Below, piece after piece: positions 25,645 through 34,137 of a DNA stretch of 64,000 nt. How positions within the stretch are numbered: position 1 is the first letter of the stretch; each line of letters starts with the position of its first letter. The position numbers and the translations under genes are program-made. Under the pieces are notes generated by a model that was not told where the DNA came from, made no database searches, and saw only the letters and a program-made list of their open reading frames with translations. The DNA comes from Mesorhizobium caraganae (GTDB lineage: Bacteria > Pseudomonadota > Alphaproteobacteria > Rhizobiales > Rhizobiaceae). The DNA is taken from NCBI RefSeq assembly GCF_016836705.1, contig NZ_JAFCGY010000019.1, forward strand, positions 48,240-112,239. The letters are read 5' to 3'.

Positions 25645-28077
25645 TTACTGGCGAGTTAGTTTTTCAATGCCGACGGTGAAGTCGACATTCTCCCAACGGT
25701 CGCCGTCGGGCCAGAAAAAAGTGAAGATGATCGTGTTACCCGGCGGAATATCGGCCACCGGCAAGTCAGCCAGATGAACGCCCAGAGCGTTTTCGGCTGT
25801 GTCGATTTCGTGGATGGTCTGCCAACGGTCGCCGCTCCAGCGGATCAGCGCCGGCTGCAGCAATTCGATGCGTAGGCTCTTGCCGGCCTGCATCGTGCGC
25901 AGCTTGTTGTTGAAGCGCCATATCCTGAGCGGCGAACCGGTCTTGCCCTCGATGTAGCGCTTGACGCCTTGCGGCGGCATGTCGAAGACGGCGCCGTCGC
26001 GCAGCGAACGCAACAGCTTGATGTGCTCCGAATGCGCCCAAACCAGCGGCATGGCGCTGCCCGATGGCTTGCCCAGCCACAATTCTCGTTCCGGCAAATC
26101 GGCGCCGTCCCAGACCTGTTCCGGCAGCAGGCCGCCTTGCCCGGCGGACGCCTCGAATGTCTTGAGCAGGCTCGCCGCCTTGTCCTTGTTTCCGGCGGCC
26201 AATTCGTAGTGGGCGCGTTCGCCGGCGAGCAGCGGCCAGGGGCGGCCCTCGCCGGTGCCATCGAAGGGCGCGCCGTCGGCGTGTTCGCCATAGCCGTCGC
26301 TGGTGTAGCGATACCAGAGAGGTCCTTGCGGCAGGTCGCAGCGCAATTGCGCGTCGATGATCGTGACTGTGTCGACGATGCGCGGATCATCCGCGGCTCT
26401 GAGGCCAAAGCGGACTAGCGCCAGCGCGTCCGGGCTGACGATCGCCTCGGCCGGCTTGTCGGTATCGCCCGGCGGCCGGTTCTTGATCGGCACGAAGCCG
26501 TCCTTCGGCGTTGCGGCGCCTGAAGCGTCGACTGGCGCGATGCGGACGTAATAGCCGTCGACGCCGGCCTTCTGGCACTCCGGCGTGCCGCTGACGTAGG
26601 TCCAGCGCTCGATCTGCTCGTTCCAGCAGTCGGCGACCTCGCGCAAATAGTTAGCCGGCTCCGCCATGCCCGAGGCTTCGAACAGATCGGCGGCGCCAAG
26701 CAGCGCCGATATCTCGACGGCAAGCGTGAACGGACTGTAGCCGGCATCCTCTTCCCAGCGGTCCTGCCCGGTAACGGGGCCGTTGCGCACGACATAGGAC
26801 GCCGCCTTCTCGATCATCGGCATGAAAGCGGCGAGTTTGGCGCGCGGCAGATGTCCGGCACGGTGCAGCGCATCGGCCAGCAGCAGCGGGAAGGCACATT
26901 CGTCCATCTGGATGCCCGGCCAATAGGGCGAGCCGTCAAGCCACACATTCTGCGGCCAGTGGCCGTCCGGCTGCTGGATCGAGCGGAGATAGGTGAGGAT
27001 CTGCAACGCCTGCGCGGGGTCGCCGGCGGCGAGGAAGCCGCTCGCGGTTTCAACGAGGTCACGCGGCCAGACTAGGTGATAGCCGCCGAGGTCGTCGTCG
27101 CCCTTGCTGAAGCCCCACGGGATCGACAGGCTGGCGACGGCAGCACCTGGCCTGGCCAGCGACAGGTGCGTCGCCAGCACCGCGGTGCTGACACGGTAGC
27201 TGTTGAGGCCGGATGCATCATGGTGGTCGAGCGGCAGCAAGCCGGCCTGCCATTTCCGCCATTTCGCGACATAGGCCGTTGCCGCCGGCTCAAACCCGCG
27301 CTTCAGGCTGGCGGTGGCGTTTTCGGCGGCTTCGTCGGGGGTCGAACCGAAGCCGAGCGCCAGCAGGGCCGTGTTGTTGCCTGAGGAAAAACCGATCTCG
27401 CCGGTCAGCGCGACATTGCCGTCCTCGGCTCTTTGGCCGGATAGGCCGAGCCGGCCCTCACGGCTGAGCTGCTGCCAGCCGTCGGAAAAGCCGACATAAC
27501 CGGCCGAGCAGTCGCCCCAGGGCAGCGACGAGGCGAGCGCCAGGCAGGTGCCGCGCCCGGAGGCGAACAGCATCGGCTTGCCCTTGTGCTCGCCGACCCA
27601 TGCGGTGTTGCCCATGCCGGCATTGACCAGATGCGGCGCCAGCAGGGCGTAGACGCGGTAGTCGGCGGCATTGCCCTCTAGCGGCGTGAAGCTGGTCTCC
27701 TGCAACAGCGCCGGGCGCGCCGGATCGGCCAGGATGCGCTTCTCGATCCGGTAACGGAGGGTGGTGTTGACCAGCCGGTATGCCGGCACGCCGTCCTCGA
27801 ACGGCGCGATGACGTGGGTGGCGTCGCGCTTCTCCTCGGAGAACCAGCCGCCGGGGCCGGTGACCAGCAGCCCAATGTCGCGCGTGCAGGCGCTGTCGAG
27901 GCCGGGATAATAGACCTCGTTGACGATGCCGTGGCTGAGCGTGAACCAGATGCGGCTCGCCGGCGACAGCGCTGCGCCGACGCCGCTCTTGGCGCTCGAC
28001 GTCCAGCGCGCCGGAATTCCGGGCGCGCCCATTTTTTCGGATGCATTGGGGGCTAGGGTCGGCGGCGTCGCTGCCAT
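25645..28077 (-). CDS. Glucan 1,4-alpha-glucosidase (GH15 glucoamylase)
   Basis: 810 residues. The N-terminal beta-sandwich (about 20-290; RIWFTLSHGIVNEVYYPGLD) is the glucodextranase-like N domain; the (alpha/alpha)6 GH15 domain follows with VWPRDLVETASGFLAAGDP, WEEDAGYSPFTLAVEIS (candidate general acid Glu) and GLLPEQVWDG (candidate base). A C-terminal beta region closes the protein. No signal peptide is visible, so it probably acts in the cytosol on glycogen or maltodextrins, releasing glucose for the ppgK product downstream. ATG at 28077 has AGGAG upstream. Confidence 0.9.
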   Translation of the reverse strand: MAATPPTLAPNASEKMGAPGIPARWTSSAKSGVGAALSPASRIWFTLSHGIVNEVYYPGLDSACTRDIGLLVTGPGGWFSEEKRDATHVIAPFEDGVPAYRLVNTTLRYRIEKRILADPARPALLQETSFTPLEGNAADYRVYALLAPHLVNAGMGNTAWVGEHKGKPMLFASGRGTCLALASSLPWGDCSAGYVGFSDGWQQLSREGRLGLSGQRAEDGNVALTGEIGFSSGNNTALLALGFGSTPDEAAENATASLKRGFEPAATAYVAKWRKWQAGLLPLDHHDASGLNSYRVSTAVLATHLSLARPGAAVASLSIPWGFSKGDDDLGGYHLVWPRDLVETASGFLAAGDPAQALQILTYLRSIQQPDGHWPQNVWLDGSPYWPGIQMDECAFPLLLADALHRAGHLPRAKLAAFMPMIEKAASYVVRNGPVTGQDRWEEDAGYSPFTLAVEISALLGAADLFEASGMAEPANYLREVADCWNEQIERWTYVSGTPECQKAGVDGYYVRIAPVDASGAATPKDGFVPIKNRPPGDTDKPAEAIVSPDALALVRFGLRAADDPRIVDTVTIIDAQLRCDLPQGPLWYRYTSDGYGEHADGAPFDGTGEGRPWPLLAGERAHYELAAGNKDKAASLLKTFEASAGQGGLLPEQVWDGADLPERELWLGKPSGSAMPLVWAHSEHIKLLRSLRDGAVFDMPPQGVKRYIEGKTGSPLRIWRFNNKLRTMQAGKSLRIELLQPALIRWSGDRWQTIHEIDTAENALGVHLADLPVADIPPGNTIIFTFFWPDGDRWENVDFTVGIEKLTRQ

Positions 28078-28169
28078 GCATGGTCTCCTGGACCCTTCCC
28101 TAGACCAGCACATGAAGGCTTTTCAATCATCGCACCTGAAGTTGATCGCCAAAGGGGGGCCGATCGCAG

Positions 28170-28203
28170 TTGACAAGCGGGCGCATCTGCATTTGTCTGA
28201 CAA
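28170..28203 (+). promoter_or_regulatory. Candidate promoter/operator of the sugar ABC operon
   Basis: TTGACA (28170-28175) resembles a -35 box, and an 11-base palindrome TTGTC-T-GACAA spans 28193-28203, where the -10 region would be. The palindrome could be a LacI/ROK/GntR-type operator. No good -10 hexamer is visible, so this is tentative. Confidence 0.3.
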
Positions 28204-28281
28204 TAGATAAAAAACAGGCAGCCAACGCCAAAACCATCAGCAACAGTCGGCGGGGCCGACAATCCATGGGAGGATAATGAC

Positions 28282-29295
28282 ATGAAGAAACTGCTCGTCC
28301 TGAGCGCGCTTGCGGCAATGCTCGCCTCGGGCACGGCGCTGGCCGACACCAGCGGCAAGAAGATCGCCTTCTCCAACAATTACGCCGGCAATTCGTGGCG
28401 CCAGGCGATGCTCGACAGCTACGGCATCGTCACCAAGAAGGCGGTCGATGACAAGATCGTTGGCGCCGCCGACATCTTCACCACCGCCGACAAGGAAGTG
28501 CCGACCCAGGCAGCGCAGGTGCAGAACCTGATCCTGCAGGGCTACGACGCCATCGTCATCAACGCAGCCTCGCCGGATGCGCTCAACGGCGCCATCAAGC
28601 AGGCATGTGACGCCGGCATCGTCGTCGTCTCTTTCGATGGCATCGTCACCGAACCTTGCGCCTATCGCGTCGTCGTCGACTTCAAGGATATGGGCAAGCA
28701 GGAAGTCGAGCAGATGGCCAAGTTCCAGCCCAAGGGCGGCAATCTGCTTGAAATCCGCGGCCTTGCCGGCACTTCGATCGACGACGCCATCCATGCCGGC
28801 ATCCTCGAAGGCGTCGCCGCGCATCCCGAATTCAAGATCGTCGGCTCGGTGACCGGCGACTGGGACCAGACGACGGCGCAGAAGGCGGTCGCGACGATCC
28901 TGCCGTCGCTGCCGGATGTCGTCGGCATCGTCGACCAGGGCGGTGACGGCTATGGCGCCGCGCAAGCCTTCGCCGCCGCCGGCAAGCCGCGCCCGACCAT
29001 CATCATGGGCAATCGGCAGGACGAGCTGAAATGGTGGAAGGAGCAGAAGGAGAAGGACGGCTACAAGACCTGGTCGGCTTCGATCGCACCAGGTGTGTCG
29101 ACGCTCGCCTTCTGGGTGGCGCAGCAAGTGCTCGACGGCCGCAAGGATATTCCGCACGATCTCCTGGTGCCGTATCTGGCCTTCACCCAGGACGATTTCG
29201 AGGCAGCACTGCCGAAGATCAAGGAGGGTGGCGTCGCCACCCACGAATACACGCAGGAAGAAGCCATCGCGGCGATCAAAGCCAACATCAAGTGA
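28282..29295 (+). CDS. Sugar ABC transporter periplasmic substrate-binding protein (RbsB-like)
   Basis: 337 residues with a Sec signal peptide (MKKLLVLSALAAMLASGTALA). The mature protein is a type I periplasmic-binding fold: KIAFSNNYAGNSWRQAMLDS, VQNLILQGYDAIVINAASP, GIVVVSFDGIV and VDQGGDGYGAAQAF, typical of the ribose/xylose/galactose group (Peripla_BP_4). GGGAGG precedes the ATG. It heads a binding protein-ATPase-permease-permease operon. The sugar cannot be read from sequence. Confidence 0.9.
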   Translation: MKKLLVLSALAAMLASGTALADTSGKKIAFSNNYAGNSWRQAMLDSYGIVTKKAVDDKIVGAADIFTTADKEVPTQAAQVQNLILQGYDAIVINAASPDALNGAIKQACDAGIVVVSFDGIVTEPCAYRVVVDFKDMGKQEVEQMAKFQPKGGNLLEIRGLAGTSIDDAIHAGILEGVAAHPEFKIVGSVTGDWDQTTAQKAVATILPSLPDVVGIVDQGGDGYGAAQAFAAAGKPRPTIIMGNRQDELKWWKEQKEKDGYKTWSASIAPGVSTLAFWVAQQVLDGRKDIPHDLLVPYLAFTQDDFEAALPKIKEGGVATHEYTQEEAIAAIKANIK

Positions 29296-29341
29296 TGCAA
29301 GTCCGGTTGCCGTCCGCATTGCCAACCGGATATCGTTGAGC

Positions 29342-30811
29342 ATGCTCAAGGCGAATACCGACATCATCAGGCTGAACGGCGCCGAAAAACATTTCGGCGC
29401 CGTTCGTGCCCTTAACGGCGTCGACTTTCATGTCGTATCAGGCGAATGCGTCGGGCTGGTCGGCCATAACGGCGCCGGCAAGTCGACGCTGATGCATATG
29501 GTGGCCGGCACGCTGCGGCCGGATGGCGGCCAGATCGTGGTGCGCGGCAATGCGGAAATCGACTACTCGGTGGCGCGCGCGCTGAAACTCGGCATACGCT
29601 GTGTGTTCCAGGAACTGTCGCTGTGCCCGAACCTCAGCATCGCAGAGAATACGCGCATCAATCATCCAGCGCTGACCGGTCTCGGCTGGCGGCGCAAAGC
29701 CGCTAATCTTATCGCCGCCAAGCTCGAAGAAATTTTCCCGCATCACGGCATTTCCGCCGACGACATTGCCGGCGACCTGTCGATCGGCCGGCGGCAGATG
29801 GTCGAGGTGGCGCGTGCCTTCACGGTGACGCGCGATCCGCTCGACCTGGTGATCCTCGACGAGCCGACCTCTTCGCTCGACGCACACACGGCCGGCCAAC
29901 TGCTGGCCTTCGTGCGCCGCTTCGTCGCCGCCGGCGGCAGCTGCATCCTGATCTCGCATGTCTTGGGCGAGGTGCTGCAGAATGCCGATCGCATCGTGGT
30001 GATGCGTGATGGCAAGGTCGTTGCCACGGACGCGGCAAAGGCCTTCGACCGCGACCGGCTGGTGGCGACCATGGGCGGCGCGGAAGCACGCGAGAAGATC
30101 GCGGCGGAGATCGCCGCCGCCAGGCCGGCGGACAGCCCCATCAGGGTGCGGGCGCGGCCTGCCCGGCAAGAGGACGGCAGGGAGCTTGTCGCTCGCGCCG
30201 GCGAAATCATCGGGCTTGCCGGGCTTGCCGGCCATGGCCAGACCGATCTTCTGCTGGCGATCTTCGCCGCCGCTACGCGCAGAAAGACCGGCATCGAGGT
30301 GGCCGCGCCGGTGGCGCTGGTGGCCGGTGACCGTCAGTCGGACGGTATCTTTCCGCAATGGTCGATCGCGGAAAATATCGGCATCCGCTCGCTGGCGCGG
30401 CTGCGCAACGGGTTGCTGATCTCGCCGCAGCGCGAGGCCGAGCTTGCCGAATTCTGGAAGCAGAAAATCGGCATCCGCACACCCGACATGACCAACAACA
30501 TCTTTTCGCTGTCGGGCGGCAACCAGCAGAAGGCGCTGTTTGCCCGCGCACTGGGCTCGGATGCTGAGATCGTGCTGATGGACGATCCGATGCGCGGCGT
30601 CGACATCGGCACCAAGCTCGAAGTCTACGATCTCGTGCGCGAGGAAGCGGCCAAGGGCCGCACCTTCCTCTGGTACACCACCGAGACAGAAGAGCTCGAC
30701 AATTGCGATCACGTCCATGTCTTCAAGAATGGCCGCATCGTCGCCAATCTGACGCGCGACGAACTGACGGAGGAAAAGATCATCCAGTCCTCATTCGGCG
30801 ATGCGGCCTGA
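29342..30811 (+). CDS. Sugar ABC transporter ATP-binding protein (RbsA-like, two ABC domains)
   Basis: 489 residues. The first ABC domain has an intact Walker A (GHNGAGKST), signature LSIGRRQMVEVARA and Walker B LVILDEPTSSLD. The second domain has the degenerate Walker A normal for RbsA-type proteins (GLAGLAGHGQTDLLLA) but keeps LSGGNQQKALFARAL and DDPMRGVDIG. Second gene of the sugar operon, 46 bases after the binding protein. Confidence 0.91.
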   Translation: MLKANTDIIRLNGAEKHFGAVRALNGVDFHVVSGECVGLVGHNGAGKSTLMHMVAGTLRPDGGQIVVRGNAEIDYSVARALKLGIRCVFQELSLCPNLSIAENTRINHPALTGLGWRRKAANLIAAKLEEIFPHHGISADDIAGDLSIGRRQMVEVARAFTVTRDPLDLVILDEPTSSLDAHTAGQLLAFVRRFVAAGGSCILISHVLGEVLQNADRIVVMRDGKVVATDAAKAFDRDRLVATMGGAEAREKIAAEIAAARPADSPIRVRARPARQEDGRELVARAGEIIGLAGLAGHGQTDLLLAIFAAATRRKTGIEVAAPVALVAGDRQSDGIFPQWSIAENIGIRSLARLRNGLLISPQREAELAEFWKQKIGIRTPDMTNNIFSLSGGNQQKALFARALGSDAEIVLMDDPMRGVDIGTKLEVYDLVREEAAKGRTFLWYTTETEELDNCDHVHVFKNGRIVANLTRDELTEEKIIQSSFGDAA

Positions 30812-30812
30812 G

Positions 30813-31790
30813 ATGACGGCAATCGCTCCCGGTACGACCCCAACTTCCTCGCCGCGCAGCAGTGCCGCGCGGGCCCGACTGCTGCGCAGCTTGTTGCCGG
30901 CGCTGTCGCTGGCGCTGGTGCTCATCGCCATTGCCTGGCTCAACCCGCGCGCCATCAGCTATTTCGGCTTCAGCCTGATGCTCAATCTGGCGATCCCGAT
31001 CGCGCTGGCGACGATCGCGCAGATGTTCGTTATATCAGGCAATGAGCTTGACCTGTCGATCGGCACCTTTGTCGGTTTCGTCGGCTGCGTCACCGCGACA
31101 TGGCTGAAGGATGCGCCGCTGCTGGGTGTGATTGTGCTCATCGGCGCCATAGGCGTCTATGCGCTGCTCGGTGCGCTGATCCATCTGCGCAACCTGCCGT
31201 CGATTGTGGTGACGCTGGGCATGAGCTTCGTCTGGCAAGGGCTGGCCATTCTGGTCCTGCCCAAGCCGGGCGGCAAGGCGCCGGACTGGCTGCTGGCGCT
31301 GATGTCCTTCAAGCCGCCCTTCATTCCATTTCCGATCATCGCCGCGCTGGTGATCGCGGCGGTCGTGCATTTCGGCCTGATGCGCACCTCGTATGGCGTC
31401 ATCCTGCGCGGCTCGGGCGGCAACCCGGCGGCGCTCAGGCGCGCCGGCTGGTCGCTGCTGCGCACCAAGATCGTGCTGTTTGCGCTGACCGGCCTGTTCG
31501 GCGTGCTGTCCGGCATGGCGCTGATCGGCATCACCACTTCGGCCGACGCCAATATCGGCAATGGCTACACGCTGCTGGCAATCGCCGGCGTCATTCTCGG
31601 CGGCGGCGAATTCGTCGGCGGCCGGGTGTCGCCGATCGGCGCCGTGCTCGGCGCGCTGACGCTGGCGCTGGCCGCATCGCCGCTGCTCACCTTCATGCAC
31701 ATTCCGCCGGATTGGCAGGTCGCCGCCAACGGCGCCATCCTGATCATCGTGCTGGCGGCTCGGGTCCTGATCAGCCGCAGGGAGAGGTAG
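30813..31790 (+). CDS. Sugar ABC transporter permease (RbsC-like)
   Basis: 325 residues, about eight to ten hydrophobic spans after a polar N-terminal 25 residues. MFVISGNELDLSIGTFVGFVG and ILGGGEFVGGRVSPIGAVLG match BPD_transp_2 permeases. ATG at 30813 starts one base after the ATPase stop; an ATG at 30801 inside the ATPase end is an alternative. One of two different permeases, implying a heterodimeric channel. Confidence 0.9.
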   Translation: MTAIAPGTTPTSSPRSSAARARLLRSLLPALSLALVLIAIAWLNPRAISYFGFSLMLNLAIPIALATIAQMFVISGNELDLSIGTFVGFVGCVTATWLKDAPLLGVIVLIGAIGVYALLGALIHLRNLPSIVVTLGMSFVWQGLAILVLPKPGGKAPDWLLALMSFKPPFIPFPIIAALVIAAVVHFGLMRTSYGVILRGSGGNPAALRRAGWSLLRTKIVLFALTGLFGVLSGMALIGITTSADANIGNGYTLLAIAGVILGGGEFVGGRVSPIGAVLGALTLALAASPLLTFMHIPPDWQVAANGAILIIVLAARVLISRRER

Positions 31791-31792
31791 CG

Positions 31793-32740
31793 ATGACATT
31801 TGTGAAATCGCTTGCCGCCAAACCCTGGATCTGGTCCTTCCTCGGCGCGTTGCTGGTCTGGCTGGCGACCATCTCCTTCACCGGCGGCTATGGCGGCGGC
31901 GGCATGGTCACGGCAGCACTGTCGCTGGCCGTCTTCACCGTCATCGTCGGCGTCGGCCAGATGTTTGTCATCACGCTCGGGCCAGGCAATGTCGACCTGT
32001 CGCTGCCGGCCAATATTGGGCTCGCCAGCGCCGTCGCCATGAAGGTGATGGATGGCAGCGATTCCATGATCGTGGTCGGGCTGCTGGCGGCGCTCGCCTG
32101 CGGTGCAGCGATCGGCGCCGTCAATTATCTGCTGATCTGGGCGCTGCGCATTCCGCCGATCATCGCGACGCTGTCGGCGAGCTTCATCATCCAGTCGATC
32201 GACATCAGCTATGGGCGCGGCCTGCAGATCAAGCCGCCGCCGGGCTTTGCCGATTTTGCCAACTGGCAGATCCTGGGCATTCCGGTTCTGGCGATCCTTA
32301 CCGTATTGTTCACCATCGGTGCGGCTATCGCCTTGCAGCGCATGATCTATGGCCGCTCGGTGCTGGCGATCGGCCAGAACATTCGCGCCGCGTGGCTGGC
32401 TGGCGTCAATGTTGGCCGCACCCGCTTCCTCACCTACACGCTGTCGGGCGTGCTCGGCGGCATCGACGGTGCGCTGCTCGCCGGTTATTTCCGCGGCGCC
32501 AATGTCGATATCGGCAATGAGTACCTGCTGGCCTCGATTGCCGTCGTCGTCATCGGCGGCACTTCTGTCGCCGGTGGCAAGGCCAATGTCCCAGGCGTCT
32601 GGGGCGCGGCGCTGTTCCTGGTGCTGCTGTTGACCATGCTCAACACATTCGGCGTCAGCGCCGGCGTTCGTCTGTTGCTGACCGGGCTGATCATCGTCGG
32701 TGTCATCACTGTGGCCGGTGGCGAGAAGGCCTCGCGATAA
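31793..32740 (+). CDS. Sugar ABC transporter permease (RbsC-like)
   Basis: 315 residues with about nine hydrophobic spans. QMFVITLGPGNVDLSLPANI, RIPPIIATLSASFIIQSIDI and VVVIGGTSVAGGKANVPGV are the conserved BPD_transp_2 segments. Starts two bases after the upstream permease stop; partner permease of the same importer. Last gene before a 108-base gap and the BMP system. Confidence 0.9.
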   Translation: MTFVKSLAAKPWIWSFLGALLVWLATISFTGGYGGGGMVTAALSLAVFTVIVGVGQMFVITLGPGNVDLSLPANIGLASAVAMKVMDGSDSMIVVGLLAALACGAAIGAVNYLLIWALRIPPIIATLSASFIIQSIDISYGRGLQIKPPPGFADFANWQILGIPVLAILTVLFTIGAAIALQRMIYGRSVLAIGQNIRAAWLAGVNVGRTRFLTYTLSGVLGGIDGALLAGYFRGANVDIGNEYLLASIAVVVIGGTSVAGGKANVPGVWGAALFLVLLLTMLNTFGVSAGVRLLLTGLIIVGVITVAGGEKASR

Positions 32741-32752
32741 ATCGCGCCAAAT

Positions 32753-32768
32753 TTGACCATGTGGACAA
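32753..32768 (+). promoter_or_regulatory. Candidate operator upstream of the BMP transporter operon
   Basis: TTGACCA-TG-TGGACAA is a near-perfect palindrome (six of seven half-site bases pair) in the gap before the BMP gene. It resembles a site for a dimeric regulator; which one is unknown. The first half also reads as a -35-like TTGACC. Confidence 0.4.
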
Positions 32769-32848
32769 AAGTCCGCACCCGTTCCATAGTTCCGCGTCTG
32801 ATTTCAGAACAGCCGGCTCGACACGGCTGTCAAACAGAGGGGCACTAG

Positions 32849-33874
32849 ATGGAAAACCGGAAAAACAAATCGCAATCGACCGGCCTGTCGCGGCGCGACG
32901 TGTTGGAACTCGGCGCACTCGGGCTGGCTGCGGCCATGCTGCCCAGTGTGGCATTCGCCAAGGACAAGAAGCTGAAGGTGGCGGCGATCTTCGCCACGCC
33001 GATCGAGGAGCCGTGGGACAACCAGATCCACGTCGCCTTGCAGAAGGCCGAGAAGGAACTCGGCATCGAATACAAATGGTCGGAGAAGGTGCAGACCGCC
33101 GATTTCAGCCGCGTCATGCGCGAATATGCGCAAGGCGGCTACCAGCTGGTGCTGGGCGATGCCTTTGCCGCCGAGCGCGAATCGCGCCGCACGGCAAAAC
33201 AGTTCCCGAAGACCGCCTGGCTGTTCGGCTCCGGCGCCGGCCCGGCCGAACCCAATTTCGGCGTCTTCGACAACTGGATCCATGAGCCGGCCTATCTCTC
33301 CGGCATCATCGCCGGCAAGATGTCCAAGTCGGGCACGATCGGCGCCGTCGCGGCGATGGGCATTCCGGAGGTGAACCGGCTGGTCAACGCCTTCTTTGCC
33401 GGCGCCAAAGAGGTCAACCCGAACATCAAGAAGAAGGTCGCCTTCATCGGTTCCTTCTTCGACCCGCCCAAGGCCAAGGAAGCGGCGGTCGCCCAGATCG
33501 ACGCCGGCGTCGATGTCATCTATGCCGAGCGCTTCGGCGTCATCGAGGCGGCGGTGGAGAAGAAGATCCTCGCCATCTCCAACATGTCCGACCAGTCGAG
33601 CCTCGGCCCCGACACGGTCATCACCGGCCCCGTCTGGGACATGTATCCGACGGTCGAGCAGGCGATCAAACTGGTCAAGGCCGGTGTCTTCACCGCGCAG
33701 GACTATGGCGACTTCTCGCGCATGGCCAAGGGCGGGTCGTTCCTGGCGCCCTATCACAAATTCGACAAGACGCTGCCGGCGGATGTGAAGGATTTGGTCG
33801 AGAAGAAGAAGGCCGAGATCCTGGAAGGCAATTTCCGGGTGGATGTGGATGAGAATACGCCGGTCTCGGATTAG
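32849..33874 (+). CDS. BMP-family ABC transporter substrate-binding protein
   Basis: 341 residues. A twin-arginine signal (LSRRDVLELGALGLAAAMLP, cleavage near AFA-KDK) precedes a BMP/PnrA-type fold: KVAAIFATPIEEPWDNQIHV, EYAQGGYQLVLGDAFA, EPAYLSGIIAGKMSKSG, DVIYAERFGVIEA and GPVWDMYPTVEQAI. BMP proteins bind nucleosides or related purines in studied bacteria. Export through Tat implies it folds before secretion. It heads the BMP operon. Confidence 0.9.
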   Translation: MENRKNKSQSTGLSRRDVLELGALGLAAAMLPSVAFAKDKKLKVAAIFATPIEEPWDNQIHVALQKAEKELGIEYKWSEKVQTADFSRVMREYAQGGYQLVLGDAFAAERESRRTAKQFPKTAWLFGSGAGPAEPNFGVFDNWIHEPAYLSGIIAGKMSKSGTIGAVAAMGIPEVNRLVNAFFAGAKEVNPNIKKKVAFIGSFFDPPKAKEAAVAQIDAGVDVIYAERFGVIEAAVEKKILAISNMSDQSSLGPDTVITGPVWDMYPTVEQAIKLVKAGVFTAQDYGDFSRMAKGGSFLAPYHKFDKTLPADVKDLVEKKKAEILEGNFRVDVDENTPVSD

Positions 33875-33882
33875 AGCCGGCG

Positions 33883-34120
33883 TACCCTCCCCCTTGAGGG
33901 GGTGAGCAGCCGGTTCGCCGCAGGCGAATTCATCGTGCCGGTGGCACGATGAAAGGCCAGCGAACGCCGGGACGCTGCAAAGCAGCGGGGACCCGGCAAG
34001 GCTCGCTGATTATCAGCCCGGCCCTTCGCCGGCTCAGGGCGTTCGAAGCTCGAAAAGCCAAGCAATTGGCTTTTCGTGGCCTTCAGCCACCGCTCCTCAC
34101 CCCCTCGAGGGGGAGGGGTA
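33883..34120. repeat. Palindromic mosaic repeat inside the BMP operon
   Basis: 238-base element with terminal inverted repeats. The left end (33883-33910) and right end (34092-34120) match as reverse complements over about 28 bases, with few differences, and each end is itself palindromic (CCCCCTTGAGGGGG and CCCCCTCGAGGGGG). Inside are further hairpins: TTCGCC-GCAG-GGCGAA-type, CATCGTGCC-GGT-GGCACGATG, and AAAAGCCAA-GCAA-TTGGCTTTT. Non-coding, although an open frame passes through it; it separates the BMP and ATPase genes. Confidence 0.82.
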
Positions 34121-34137
34121 TCAGCGCAGGAGCATCC

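Noticed and set aside
33949..34137. N-terminal extension of the BMP ATPase through the palindromic repeat
   Set aside because: Translates the repeat element, matches no ABC N-terminus, and a TTG with AGGAG follows the repeat.
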